A stretch of 64,000 bases of DNA from Proteus hauseri ATCC 700826 (GTDB lineage Bacteria; Pseudomonadota; Gammaproteobacteria; Enterobacterales; Enterobacteriaceae), in the NCBI RefSeq assembly GCF_001654965.1, contig NZ_LXEV01000027.1:1-64000 (forward strand), given 5' to 3'. The notes under the pieces are model-generated. The model made no database searches. It was not told the origin of the DNA and was given only the letters and a program-made list of their open reading frames with translations. This document shows positions 1 through 9,358 of this stretch, one piece after another (positions within the stretch are counted from its first letter, which is position 1; the number at the start of each line of letters is the position of its first letter). Made by a program: the position numbers and the translations under genes.

Positions 1-3000
1 ATACCAAGCGAAGTTATTGGCGTTATAGCCAAAAAATGATTCCAACTTACCATTCTTAACCTGAGCGCTAATGACTTGCCCTGCCGCATTGTATTTCACG
101 TTGTTATGAACAATCGTGATATTGATGGAATGAGTGACAACACCATCACCAGCTTGATTAAAGGTGGCTTGCATCTTCTCCTGAATCATGCCTTCTTGTT
201 TATCAAACTTAGCCTGAACTTGTGTTTTATTTTCAGCGAAAGCCTTATTTGTGTTAGAGATGGCAGTAGAGTTTGAAATGATATCGGCCTGAGCCTTATC
301 CATTTCCGTACGAATCTCAGTAAAACGCTGGCCGATGGCCTCATCTAGTTTAGTGATAGATGTTTGCGTCTCTTTAATTGCAGATTTGTTGTCACCAACA
401 GCGGAGTAAATCTCTTTAACTTCCTGTGCCCACGCCTCGCTATCAGTTGCGCGAACCTGCCATAACTCGCGAATGCCCGCTTGAGATTGCCCATGTTTCA
501 CCAACAAACTGCGTGATAGCTGAGAGTCCGCATTACTGAGAATTAGCGCAGTTTCTGCATTCCAATCTAAACGCTTACCGAGTTGTTTTCCAGCTTCAGT
601 TGTCATGAAATAACCATCTAACTCATCTAAGATCTCCTTTGTATTACTATCTGGTTCCCCTTTTGCTTCAACAAATACTGATTTTCCTACGGCATTCACA
701 CTACGAACATAAATATAATAGGTATGCCCTGCCTTTAAGTTTCGGCCTTGAATAACCCACATAGAACTAATACCTAAATACTCAGCACGATTTTCCACCT
801 CATGAATATCAGTGATCTTCTTTTCTGAAAACCAAAACTCATACTGTGCTCGTAAGCTATTTTGACCACCAGAACGCGGAATAATCCCAAGGCTAAAATA
901 ACCTGACTCCACTTCAATATAACTCGGTGGTAATGGTGGATTAATCGCGAATGACGTTGTGGCCACCTCGCCTTTTTGTTTCCGATCATTTTGAGGCACG
1001 ACGGATAAAACATAATTTCCTTGAGGCAAACCACCAAAACGATACATCGTGTCAGTAGTTGACGCTGTTCCAACAATGCGATCACCCGTAGTGAGTTTTA
1101 ATAAAAAATCGACTCCTCGGCTGGAATAAGGCGTATTCCAACTGGCTTCAACTTGCCACGCGCTCGCATCCGATTCGATATCCACAGAAAGATTTTCAAC
1201 CGGTGAAATAAATCCACCCAGTGGCGTATCGGGCTTGGGTTCAAACTTAGCACCCTTATCAACAATCGCCTCTTTTTCGGGTGTATGTTGCACTGCGATA
1301 ACCGTAAAACTACCATCACCATTATCTGCCAAACTGATGGCACGAAATAATCGGCGACGTAAAGACGGGAGCGTTAACGTCCAAACTCCTCCATCTTTTA
1401 ATCCTAACGGTAAGGTATCTAGCTTTATTTGATTGGATGCGGGATAACTCATCACTTCATACGATTGCGGATCACCTTGTGTACTAATGAGTGTGACGCT
1501 TGATTTACCACTTTTTGGTGTGTCGATATTACGATCTAAAGTTAACGTTTGAGAGGCATAATCAATGTGTGTTAGACGTCCACCAATTTGATTGTCTGCG
1601 TAATAGTTATCGGCTATTTCGATAATATCACCCGGCATGTGGCGTAAACCTTCACTGCCGACAGTAAACTCAACCGTCTGTGTCTCTAATTTTTCAGTCG
1701 TTAATAACCAAAGACCATGACGATGGGCTTGCCCTCGGCTAGTACAACCAAAGGCATCGACGCGCATCACATTACGCCCAAAGCGGGCAATGCTGGCATC
1801 ATCCTCAACCAACTCGACACTGGTTTTCCAGCCATTATCGGGATCAATAAAGCGAACCTCGACAGCAGTATGACGCGATTTTAATGCACTAAAACTATAC
1901 TGAAAGTTACCATCAATCACGTTGGCGTTGGTATAAGGCCACACCACATCAGACGGTCTATCTTGAATAAAGGTTAATGCTCGCCCATTCCAGACAGGCA
2001 TAATGCGCATCATGGCACACATATCGCCCATGACATCATAGGCCTTGCGCATATCCGTAATGTAAGCATTACACGTCATGCGTGGTTCTTTTCCACCGAA
2101 CCCATCATCAACCTGCTCATCACAATAACGACCAATCGCATACAGAGCGAATTTATCGACCTCACTAATATTGAGGCGTTTTCCCATTCCGTAACGTGGA
2201 TGAGTTAATAAATCCCATAATATCCATGCGGGGTTGTTGGTAAATGCAGGTTTAAAGGTGCCATCCCAAATGCCTGTATAAATCTGTTTATCCGGATCGT
2301 AATTACTCGGTACTTGAATGATACGGCCTTTAATTAAATAATTACGGCGAGGAAATTTATTACCAAACTGTTCACTATCAAACATTAATCCAGCAACAGC
2401 AGACCCCGGATAAGTTTGTGAAATATCCACTAACTCAGAATAGCTCGACCAAACGGTATTATTTTGAATTTTGTCAGAAGTGCTGTCTTGAGTGATACGG
2501 ATCATGCGCACACTAAACGGAACGGGCGGTAAATCATCCAACACAACGGCCATCAAATAAGGTGAGTTAGAGCGTTTGCCATTAATCGTGACATTTTTCT
2601 CTGTTATCCATGCCCCGTTGCGCTGAACTTGGATTTGTAATTGAACAGAAGTCGGTACGCGATCACCATTATCTTTGGTTTCAACCAGTGCTTGCGTACC
2701 AAAGGTTAGACGTAAACGGTCAATATTGGGTGAGGTAATAGTACGAGTGACGGGGGAATTATATTTAACTTCGATACCCACCGGCACTTCATTCGCAGAC
2801 GCGGTAAAGCCACTCATTGCCGGTTGCTCTAATGTCCCTGCTCGCCATTGTGCATACATCCCATTAATGGTGCTATTGCCAGAGCCGTCTATCACAGGCG
2901 TATCATCCAAATAAATACACCCTAAATCATCCATCGAGCCTTGAACATGAATAGGACCTTCAATCGGTCCCTCACTGATTAAATCAATTAATGAGGCTTT

Positions 3001-3066
3001 TTGGCGTGATGTTAAATCGTTTGGTGCCTCATACGGTGTTTTTTGACCACCACCACCTTTACCCAT
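1..3066 (-). CDS. J: Phage tail tip / host specificity protein, lambda gpJ-like (partial, 3' end outside window)
   Basis: Central tail-fibre protein of a lambda-like siphovirus; it sits at the tail tip and binds the host receptor. The frame is open on the minus strand from an ATG at 3066 to the left edge, giving about 1,020 residues without a stop. A GAGGAG ribosome-binding site lies 8 bases upstream. The N-terminus starts MGKGGGGQKTPYEAPNDL, typical of gpJ, and the body carries phage-tip signatures such as FTNNPAWILWDLLTHPRYG. The distal part looks like a helical shaft region. It is the last tail gene after L, K and I, as in lambda. The receptor-binding C-terminus is not in the window, so the receptor cannot be inferred. 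Confidence 0.93.
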   Translation of the reverse strand, partial: MGKGGGGQKTPYEAPNDLTSRQKASLIDLISEGPIEGPIHVQGSMDDLGCIYLDDTPVIDGSGNSTINGMYAQWRAGTLEQPAMSGFTASANEVPVGIEVKYNSPVTRTITSPNIDRLRLTFGTQALVETKDNGDRVPTSVQLQIQVQRNGAWITEKNVTINGKRSNSPYLMAVVLDDLPPVPFSVRMIRITQDSTSDKIQNNTVWSSYSELVDISQTYPGSAVAGLMFDSEQFGNKFPRRNYLIKGRIIQVPSNYDPDKQIYTGIWDGTFKPAFTNNPAWILWDLLTHPRYGMGKRLNISEVDKFALYAIGRYCDEQVDDGFGGKEPRMTCNAYITDMRKAYDVMGDMCAMMRIMPVWNGRALTFIQDRPSDVVWPYTNANVIDGNFQYSFSALKSRHTAVEVRFIDPDNGWKTSVELVEDDASIARFGRNVMRVDAFGCTSRGQAHRHGLWLLTTEKLETQTVEFTVGSEGLRHMPGDIIEIADNYYADNQIGGRLTHIDYASQTLTLDRNIDTPKSGKSSVTLISTQGDPQSYEVMSYPASNQIKLDTLPLGLKDGGVWTLTLPSLRRRLFRAISLADNGDGSFTVIAVQHTPEKEAIVDKGAKFEPKPDTPLGGFISPVENLSVDIESDASAWQVEASWNTPYSSRGVDFLLKLTTGDRIVGTASTTDTMYRFGGLPQGNYVLSVVPQNDRKQKGEVATTSFAINPPLPPSYIEVESGYFSLGIIPRSGGQNSLRAQYEFWFSEKKITDIHEVENRAEYLGISSMWVIQGRNLKAGHTYYIYVRSVNAVGKSVFVEAKGEPDSNTKEILDELDGYFMTTEAGKQLGKRLDWNAETALILSNADSQLSRSLLVKHGQSQAGIRELWQVRATDSEAWAQEVKEIYSAVGDNKSAIKETQTSITKLDEAIGQRFTEIRTEMDKAQADIISNSTAISNTNKAFAENKTQVQAKFDKQEGMIQEKMQATFNQAGDGVVTHSINITIVHNNVKYNAAGQVISAQVKNGKLESFFGYNANNFAWY

Positions 3067-3080
3067 AATACAAACTCCTC

Positions 3081-3731
3081 TTAACCGCCGTGTTTGCCGG
3101 CATCGATATCTTCGCCGTCACTGTCATCCATAATTTCAACGGATTGTGAAATGACGCGTGAACCACACATAATTTCGCCATACGCAATGGGCACCGGCAT
3201 CCCTTGTGCAACCGCGTTATCCAGATTACTAAAATAGGTATTGCCTTTTTCTTCATCACCACGAGATAAATTAGGGGGTTTAGGCGCGGGGATCAGCATT
3301 TGAGCGACACCACCAATCATCATGGCTGCACCACCTGCCATCAAAGAAGTCGCCACTGTTGCGGAGATCCACGCTGGCCCCCACCATCCCAATGAAAATA
3401 AGGCAGCACCCGCAACAAACTGAAAAACACCGACGTTTTTAGCCCCTGATAATTTCGGCACAATATGGACGACCGCGTTATCCGGTAAGGTTTCATTGAA
3501 TTTTTGGTTAATTTCTTGCGGGGAAATATCGGTACCGGCAATGCGTACTTGATACCAACCATCCCGAATCGCTAAACGTAAGGCTGGAATTTGAATGAAA
3601 AGCGCGTGAAGCCCTTCAGAAGCAGTACTGACATTTAAATCAAAGCGACGTCCAAATCGTTGCAAATTCCCGTAAAGTCGGAAGGTTGCCAATCGCGGTA
3701 ACGCCAGATTGAGTGCGTCATTCGTTGCCAT
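3081..3731 (-). CDS. I: Phage tail assembly protein, lambda gpI-like
   Basis: A 216-residue protein between K and J, the position of lambda gpI, which is needed for tail tip assembly and is not kept in the mature tail. The N-terminal half has the gpI-type alpha/beta segment (LPRLATFRLYGNLQRFGRRF). The middle holds a small hydrophobic Gly/Ala-rich stretch (VAGAALFSLGWWGPAWISAT, MAGGAAMMIGGVAQML), also a hallmark of gpI. The start overlaps the 3' end of K by 97 bases in another frame, as commonly seen in this pair, which implies translational coupling. Confidence 0.88.
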   Translation of the reverse strand: MATNDALNLALPRLATFRLYGNLQRFGRRFDLNVSTASEGLHALFIQIPALRLAIRDGWYQVRIAGTDISPQEINQKFNETLPDNAVVHIVPKLSGAKNVGVFQFVAGAALFSLGWWGPAWISATVATSLMAGGAAMMIGGVAQMLIPAPKPPNLSRGDEEKGNTYFSNLDNAVAQGMPVPIAYGEIMCGSRVISQSVEIMDDSDGEDIDAGKHGG

Positions 3732-4363
3732 CGTTCGTTATACTCCTCGCGTTTGCTCAGTTGGTTTGGAATGTGATGCAAAATCGTTTGATTGCCTAAA
3801 TAGATCCCTGCGTGGTTAGCGCGAGAGCTGGCATAACAACACAAAATAATATCGCCGGGTTGTGCCTCTTTTTTGACCTGTCGAAAACCACTGCTCACCA
3901 TATTATCGAGATACAACTCTTTACCTTGTCGCCACCAATTATCATGTCGCTCAAAATCAGGTAGATCATGTCCTGACAAATGGTAAGCATCACGAAACAG
4001 CCCATAACAATCTGTTGAGCCATGAGCAAATTGGCGACCTAACAGATGAGGCACCGGTTGATAGCGGTTAATTTTTTCATCACAGACCACCCACCACGGC
4101 AATGCGCTGTTCACTTGCAGTTGGCGGTCTAAGGAACTGAGATAAGGCTGACCATCAGGGTGACTGTGGACAACCGCAATCACTTCGCCCTGGTGTTCGG
4201 CTCGAATAAAATCATCAAAAGAAATCGTGAAGTGGTTTTTCGGATCGGCATGTTGATTAATACAAGGTAAATATTGCTCACCCTGCGCGGTACTTACCAA
4301 TAAGCCACACGCCTCTAAGGGCGCTTGCTCTTTTGCATGCGCCAAAATTGCTTGTTCAATCAT
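3635..4363 (-). CDS. K: Phage tail assembly protein, lambda gpK-like (JAMM + NlpC/P60 peptidase)
   Basis: A 242-residue two-domain protein of the lambda gpK type. Residues about 1-100 form a Mov34/JAB1 (JAMM) metalloprotease-like domain with the metal motif VVHSHPDGQPYLSSLDR. Residues about 105-240 form an NlpC/P60 cysteine peptidase domain with the nucleophile in GSTDCYGLFRDAY and the histidine in RANHAGIYLG. It is thought to help tail assembly and peptidoglycan passage. I chose the ATG at 4363, with GAGGTG 7 bases upstream, over a GTG at 4372. It ends inside gene I. Confidence 0.92.
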   Translation of the reverse strand: MIEQAILAHAKEQAPLEACGLLVSTAQGEQYLPCINQHADPKNHFTISFDDFIRAEHQGEVIAVVHSHPDGQPYLSSLDRQLQVNSALPWWVVCDEKINRYQPVPHLLGRQFAHGSTDCYGLFRDAYHLSGHDLPDFERHDNWWRQGKELYLDNMVSSGFRQVKKEAQPGDIILCCYASSRANHAGIYLGNQTILHHIPNQLSKREEYNERWQRMTHSIWRYRDWQPSDFTGICNDLDVALI

Positions 4364-4384
4364 GAGAAACACCTCAGAAGGGAA

Positions 4385-5089
4385 TTAACTATTACCAATG
4401 CGGGAAGTCGAGACAAATGCCCCTATGCGGGATTCGTTTTTTCGTAGCTTACAGTCACTCAGACGTTTACCACATTTATCTTTTAACGGATCGGTGGTTG
4501 GTTTTCCCCATTCATCAGCAACAGGAGCACCTTTATATCCGCACTCTTCTGAGCGATATCCCCAAGGGCAGATATCCGACAAAATAACGCGACCAGGAAG
4601 CATCAACCCATCGGTTTCACTGGGCGTTGCCAACATAAAAGTGGCGGTCACTGAATTTAAACTGGTCATCTGTTCAATGATCCAACGTGTCACAATCTCT
4701 TGTGACGGGTCGGCATTAGGATTACCTTGGGGAAAATTGACAGCATCTAAAAATTGGGTACTGACAATGCGACGTACCACCAGCCCACCGATTGCACTAT
4801 CTAGTTGACTGGCAATCCCCGTAATCAGCCCAAATAAATTCGACAATGTAATAGTGGGTCGTCCTGATGGCCCTTTGCCATTGAAGGTAAATCCCTCACC
4901 TTTCACTGGATAAGGTTCATAGGTGTTTCCTTGCCAGATTAACGGCTCTTTACGCTGATTGAGTCCATCAAAAAAGCGGTACCGAATACCGCCTATTTTG
5001 GTTAAATCAAATTCGTAAAGCTCAAGCAAAGCATCAGTGGAGGAGAGTTCGATAACACTAATTCGCATTTCAGGAGGAATATGTTGCAT
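4385..5089 (-). CDS. L: Phage minor tail protein, lambda gpL-like (Fe-S tail tip protein)
   Basis: A 234-residue minor tail protein of the lambda gpL family, part of the tail tip. The N-terminus (ISVIELSSTDALLELYEFDL) and the central YRFFDGLNQRKEPLIWQGN are characteristic. Four C-terminal cysteines (ICPWGYRSEECGYKG, then DKCGKRLSDCKLR) match the cysteines known in lambda gpL to bind an iron-sulfur cluster. The ATG is preceded by TTGGAG at normal spacing. In lambda, L directly follows M; here two secreted-protein genes are inserted between M and L. Confidence 0.93.
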   Translation of the reverse strand: MQHIPPEMRISVIELSSTDALLELYEFDLTKIGGIRYRFFDGLNQRKEPLIWQGNTYEPYPVKGEGFTFNGKGPSGRPTITLSNLFGLITGIASQLDSAIGGLVVRRIVSTQFLDAVNFPQGNPNADPSQEIVTRWIIEQMTSLNSVTATFMLATPSETDGLMLPGRVILSDICPWGYRSEECGYKGAPVADEWGKPTTDPLKDKCGKRLSDCKLRKNESRIGAFVSTSRIGNS

Positions 5090-5174
5090 ATTAGCTCCAA
5101 TAAAAAACCACCCGAAAAAGGTGGCTTATTATAATTTTCGTAAATATTTAAAATAATACAATTAATATGATTTT

Positions 5175-5657
5175 TTATAGTTTCCATCCACAGTATTTTG
5201 ATACCGATTTTGAAACTTCATCTATATAATCAATTTTAAATTCGCTTACAGCTTGGGTTCTATCATATGGCTTATAACCAATAATTAATTTATTACTATT
5301 ATTTATTTTTTTTATAAATTGTATCGGATTTAAAGGAAACAAGGTGTCATTATCCCCGCCTATTTCCCATCTTTCGGTATATGCTTTCTTCCCATCAATT
5401 CTAATAGTAACTTTACTATAATCATCCAAACTTATAAAATCATCTGTCGCAAGGAATACATCAGTCTTATTATCAACACATCTTAATACTAACGCCCCAT
5501 CACCACTTTTAGGTGGTAATATTGCAAAATAATCTATTTTATCAGTTAATCTATTCTCTTCTTTAGTTATGATCCATTTTCCTAACGATATATTTTCACT
5601 ACCAATTACACTAAATGAAGTAAATAACAAAACTGTTAGTATTATATTTTTCACCAT
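5175..5657 (-). CDS. Secreted TagO/VasI-like protein, phage cargo gene
   Basis: A 160-residue protein with an N-terminal signal peptide (MVKNIILTVLLFTSFSVIGS), so it should act in the periplasm or outside. The mature part reads like the VasI/TagO family known from type VI secretion clusters. It has GKWIITKEENRLTDK near the start, ALVLRCVDNKTDVFLATDDF in the middle, and a C-terminal KYCGW with a cysteine that could pair with the one in LRC. No type VI genes are present. It sits between tail genes M and L, reads with them, and is more AT-rich than its neighbours, as expected of a moron. Its function is unknown; altering the cell surface or blocking superinfection is a guess. Confidence 0.72.
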   Translation of the reverse strand: MVKNIILTVLLFTSFSVIGSENISLGKWIITKEENRLTDKIDYFAILPPKSGDGALVLRCVDNKTDVFLATDDFISLDDYSKVTIRIDGKKAYTERWEIGGDNDTLFPLNPIQFIKKINNSNKLIIGYKPYDRTQAVSEFKIDYIDEVSKSVSKYCGWKL

Positions 5658-5702
5658 TATTCCTTATTTCAATAATCTAAAGTAAAATAACTTATATAAC
5701 AA

Positions 5703-5972
5703 TTAGTTATTTTTATCATATTGAGTCATGATGTATTTATATATTTTTTCGGCATCCTTGCATTGCTTTGAGCTATCATTGTCTACAACACACTCACCAT
5801 GATAACGTGAGATCATAGATACAATACCAATAGCATCTACAAAGTATTTTTCACACTCAACATTACTTTTACAGGCTTCTTGTTTTGCATGATCGATAAC
5901 TGTAATTTCATCAATAGCAAAGGAATAAGAACATGTTAACAATGCTATCGCACCAAATAATACTCTTTTCAT
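5703..5972 (-). CDS. Small secreted cysteine-containing phage protein, unknown
   Basis: A protein of about 89 residues with a clear signal peptide (MKRVLFGAIALLTCSYSFA, cleavage after SFA). Its mature part of about 70 residues contains four cysteines (EACKSNVECEKYF, GECVVDNDSSKQCKD), suggesting two disulfides. I chose the ATG at 5972 because GAGGGTG lies just upstream and the signal peptide begins there; a start at 6008 would add 12 residues. It lies between M and the TagO-like gene, so M and L are separated by two exported proteins. I do not recognise a family. Confidence 0.68.
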   Translation of the reverse strand: MKRVLFGAIALLTCSYSFAIDEITVIDHAKQEACKSNVECEKYFVDAIGIVSMISRYHGECVVDNDSSKQCKDAEKIYKYIMTQYDKNN

Positions 5973-6010
5973 ATCACCCTCATTAAAGTTATTTTTATCA
6001 ATCAGCATAA

Positions 6011-6340
6011 TTAAAACAAAGTCTGTTCAAATTCAGCTGTTATTTCAGTTCTAATCATTCCAACTGATGATGACCACTTTCGACATATTACCTTAATTAA
6101 GCCTGATTGGTGAGGTGGCTTCCATAAAAATGCGGTGACACCAGCATGTTTTTCTAAAAATGACTCAATCCGCAAGCTTTCACTATTTATATAGATTAGC
6201 GTTACATTGTACTTTTTTAGATTATTATTAATACCGTCAGGGCGACGCTGTTCATAACCGTCGCCAAATTTCACTGATTTTACTCGAGGCTCAAACTCCT
6301 TTTTCATATCAGGTTTAACTTTCCACTTAAATGATTCCAT
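6011..6340 (-). CDS. M: Phage minor tail protein, lambda gpM-like
   Basis: A 109-residue tail tip protein. The pattern of N-terminal W-KV-P, central VKFGDGYEQRRPDGINN, AFLWKPPH and the C-terminal EFEQTLF is the gpM family signature. Its position directly after the tape measure gene and before L (with two cargo genes intervening) is the lambda order. Its stop and the cargo gene region are separated by only a few bases, so transcription is shared. Confidence 0.92.
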   Translation of the reverse strand: MESFKWKVKPDMKKEFEPRVKSVKFGDGYEQRRPDGINNNLKKYNVTLIYINSESLRIESFLEKHAGVTAFLWKPPHQSGLIKVICRKWSSSVGMIRTEITAEFEQTLF

Positions 6341-9300
6341 CTACATAGCTCCACCATCACGACGCTGGCTCATAATATAGTCCTGAGCACCTCGCTTACT
6401 GATTTCATAAACTTTTTTCAATGCTTCAGGACCTATCTGACCATTGCTACCGTCATTTTGAATATTAATATGATAATGCTGAGTAACACCTCCTCCCTGA
6501 TTAGGTATTTTCGCAATAACACCCAGCTTTCCATCAGCACCACGTCGTAGAGGGAAAATACCTTCTGGGCCTGCCTCTCCCATCAAGCCCGCGCCTTTTG
6601 CAAAAGCAAACATAGTAGGCTTATGCACGATCTGCCCACTGTAAGCACTTAGGCTTGCTGAGTTGTAAACCCCGCCGTCCGCATTCGCAACTGGTGCGCT
6701 AAAACCAAAGCCCATCGCTTCTATTCCTTTGACTAAAGACATTTTAATTAAAATATCAGTTAGCATTTTGAGAATTGATTTTGTAAAGTCTTTGAAATTG
6801 GCTTCACCTTCAAATAACACGTTGGTTAACTGGCTACTAAACCCATTGAGTGCCATTGATGTTGCATTTTGCACTTGAGAGTTAACATCAAGCGCGGTGT
6901 CTTTATAATTGCCCCATGCTGTTTGGGCACCCGCTAACCAATCAGCACGCTTCTGATCTTCAACTTCATAGGTTTTTTGTTGCTCGGCTAACATATTGTT
7001 TAGCTGTGGGTTCTCTTTTTGACCTGCAAGAAGTTGAGCTCGTTCTAAGTAACGTTGTTGCTCTCTTGCTGATTTACCCATACTTTCTTCAATCGCTTTA
7101 CGTTTTTCCGATTGTTGAGCAATATATTTATCAGCCTGATCTTGCATCTTATTTAAACGCTCTTGCAAAGCAACTTCATCACCCACTAATGCAAGTTTTT
7201 CCTTTTGAGCAAGAATATTTTCTTTATTTGATAATAAAGATTTTTCGGCGTTAGTTAATCGGCGTGTCAATTGCGCTTCTTCTAAAATTGCAAATTGTGC
7301 CTGCTCTTTTTGAAGATCCTTGCGTTGTTGACTGATAACATCATTAGCGCTTTGATGTTTTTTAAGAATTTCTAACTGGGCTTGTAATGAGAGTAAATCG
7401 CGAGAAGCTTTTTCCTCTTCACGATCTCCAGCAGAAACTTTATAAGGTTTGATTTTAGGTGGTTGGAGTGGTTTGTGATCCCTCCATCGACGATTGATTT
7501 CTGTTTCATATTTTTTAAATTCTTCTGTACTTAACGTCCATTTTTTTGCCTCTAATTGAGCTAGTTCCTTGTTTCTTCTAATTTCTCGATCTGCATATCT
7601 ATTCTCTAACTCATCTCTTATCCTTAACCTATTTACTTCTAATTGCTCATTATTTTTTATGGCTTGAGCTTCTTTTTCCGGTTTTTCTAAATCATAGAGT
7701 TGCCCCCTCAGTTTGCTTAAATTAGCCTTAACATCCTCAACTGTTTGCCCTGTTCTGTCATGATGTAGCTTCACGGTAAATGGGTTTAACTGAAAATTAA
7801 CTAGCATTTCTTCGTGTTCACGGATCTCATCTTGTAAAGAGCTTCCGAGCTTAAAACGAAGTACAGCATCTTTAGCCTGATTAGTCGCATTTTTAATGCG
7901 AACCCAGGCATCTTCTATTGTTAGCAGTTTGTTAGGTATTTCATTAGCACCATCATTGATAGATTGCGCATAAGCATCAATTGCTAATCGTGCTGCTTCG
8001 GTTTTATTACCTTGTAATTCGAGCGTTCTGATTTGCTCTAATTGGGATGCTGTAAGGTGGTGATTCGCTTTTTCTAATTCAAGCGACATTTGAAGTGGTT
8101 CATCTTGCAAGCGTTTAAACTGATCAATCGTGGTATCAATCGCCTGCCCTGTGATGTAATTCATCTGTGCGGCCGCTTTTGAAACACGGGAAATCTCATT
8201 ATTTGAAAATACGCCTGTACCGACAACACTCGAAATGGATGATGCCATTTCACCACGCGTAATACCGCCACCCGCAAGGGTTCGCGCCATTTCATTTAAT
8301 TGGCTGGCTGACTTATTGGCGTAGTTACCGGTTAATATCAACTGCTTATTAAATTGAGAAAACTCTCTTTCTGCATCATAAGCTAATTTTGCGACGCCCG
8401 TTAAACCGGCAGTGATCCCGCCCCAAATACCACCGCGAACCAGTGAGCCCATATTAAAGGAATTAGCAATCCCCTGAAGACGACCAGATAATGACTTACT
8501 GTTTTTATCAAACTCTTTAGTTTCTTTGTTCGATTCAGATAATCGACGAATATAGATCTCAGCTGAAGAACTGACACCTAACTGAGACGCTTGATAACGC
8601 AACATCTGTTCACGACTTAAATTTTGAGTGGCAACTTGTTCCTTTAACCGCTGAATAAATCGTGTTTTTTGTTGTGTCAGAGACTCTTCTTCTCGGCGTA
8701 ACTTCATTGACTCTGAAGTAATAGCAGAAATAAGCACCTGATAATCTCGCTGATGGATAGTGCCTTTCTTCACTTCTTGGTTTAACTGAGCCTGAATGGC
8801 TCTTAATGCCGATTCACTGCCGGATAGGCCTTTGACGGCTTCAATTTGTTTATAATATCTCTCAGTATTCGCGTCTTGCTGATCTTGTATTGCCCTTATT
8901 CTTGATTTAGTGACATTTTGAATTTCGGCGAATTGCTCACCTGTAATTTTGAGTTTGTCATAAGCGTTTGTTGACTTATTTAAAACATCAGTGAGTTGTT
9001 CGAGTGCATTTCTCGTTTGCCCCACACTTTGAGCTTGCTCTAAAAAAGCATCAGCTTGTTTACGTGACTCAACAGCAGAACGTGCCTCTTCTTGAGCAAT
9101 TCGCTGATAATAATCAGCTCTTTGTTGTTGAGAGATTTCTTGTTGATTGTTAAGTTCTTGAAGAGACTGCGCAGTACTCTCTGTTGAAGCGCGAGCAGAT
9201 TGCGCCTGTTGTTCAACCATTTGAGCCATGCGTCGTTGACTGGCTTCGGCTTTTTCTGCGGTTTCTTGCAGTTGACGTTCAACACGCCCCATTTGCTGGC

Positions 9301-9358
9301 TAAAATCGGCTGTTTCAGCGCCTAAATTAATCGTGAGATCCGCTATTTGTTGGCTCAT
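6341..9358 (-). CDS. H: Phage tail tape measure protein, lambda gpH-like
   Basis: A 1,005-residue tape measure protein that sets tail length and is ejected with the DNA. Residues about 1-290 are Gln/Glu/Lys-rich coiled coil. Residues about 300-340 contain a Gly/Ala-rich hydrophobic segment (LVRGGIWGGITAGLTGVAKL), followed by an RGEMASSISSVVGTGV region typical of this family. The C-terminus (AQTAWGNYKDTALDVNSQVQ, then GLMGEAGPEGIFPLRRGADG) is the conserved lambda-family tape measure end. Its start overlaps the end of the GT frameshift product by 32 bases, as in lambda. Confidence 0.95.
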   Translation of the reverse strand: MSQQIADLTINLGAETADFSQQMGRVERQLQETAEKAEASQRRMAQMVEQQAQSARASTESTAQSLQELNNQQEISQQQRADYYQRIAQEEARSAVESRKQADAFLEQAQSVGQTRNALEQLTDVLNKSTNAYDKLKITGEQFAEIQNVTKSRIRAIQDQQDANTERYYKQIEAVKGLSGSESALRAIQAQLNQEVKKGTIHQRDYQVLISAITSESMKLRREEESLTQQKTRFIQRLKEQVATQNLSREQMLRYQASQLGVSSSAEIYIRRLSESNKETKEFDKNSKSLSGRLQGIANSFNMGSLVRGGIWGGITAGLTGVAKLAYDAEREFSQFNKQLILTGNYANKSASQLNEMARTLAGGGITRGEMASSISSVVGTGVFSNNEISRVSKAAAQMNYITGQAIDTTIDQFKRLQDEPLQMSLELEKANHHLTASQLEQIRTLELQGNKTEAARLAIDAYAQSINDGANEIPNKLLTIEDAWVRIKNATNQAKDAVLRFKLGSSLQDEIREHEEMLVNFQLNPFTVKLHHDRTGQTVEDVKANLSKLRGQLYDLEKPEKEAQAIKNNEQLEVNRLRIRDELENRYADREIRRNKELAQLEAKKWTLSTEEFKKYETEINRRWRDHKPLQPPKIKPYKVSAGDREEEKASRDLLSLQAQLEILKKHQSANDVISQQRKDLQKEQAQFAILEEAQLTRRLTNAEKSLLSNKENILAQKEKLALVGDEVALQERLNKMQDQADKYIAQQSEKRKAIEESMGKSAREQQRYLERAQLLAGQKENPQLNNMLAEQQKTYEVEDQKRADWLAGAQTAWGNYKDTALDVNSQVQNATSMALNGFSSQLTNVLFEGEANFKDFTKSILKMLTDILIKMSLVKGIEAMGFGFSAPVANADGGVYNSASLSAYSGQIVHKPTMFAFAKGAGLMGEAGPEGIFPLRRGADGKLGVIAKIPNQGGGVTQHYHINIQNDGSNGQIGPEALKKVYEISKRGAQDYIMSQRRDGGAM

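Noticed and set aside
5175-5657. TagO-like gene as evidence of a type VI secretion locus
   Set aside because: No other type VI gene is present; the neighbours are tail genes of a siphovirus, so it is treated as phage cargo.
6916-7254. A 112-codon plus-strand frame inside the tape measure gene
   Set aside because: Antisense shadow of the coiled-coil coding sequence, with no ribosome-binding site and no recognisable features. The same holds for many plus-strand frames opposite head, tail and fli genes.
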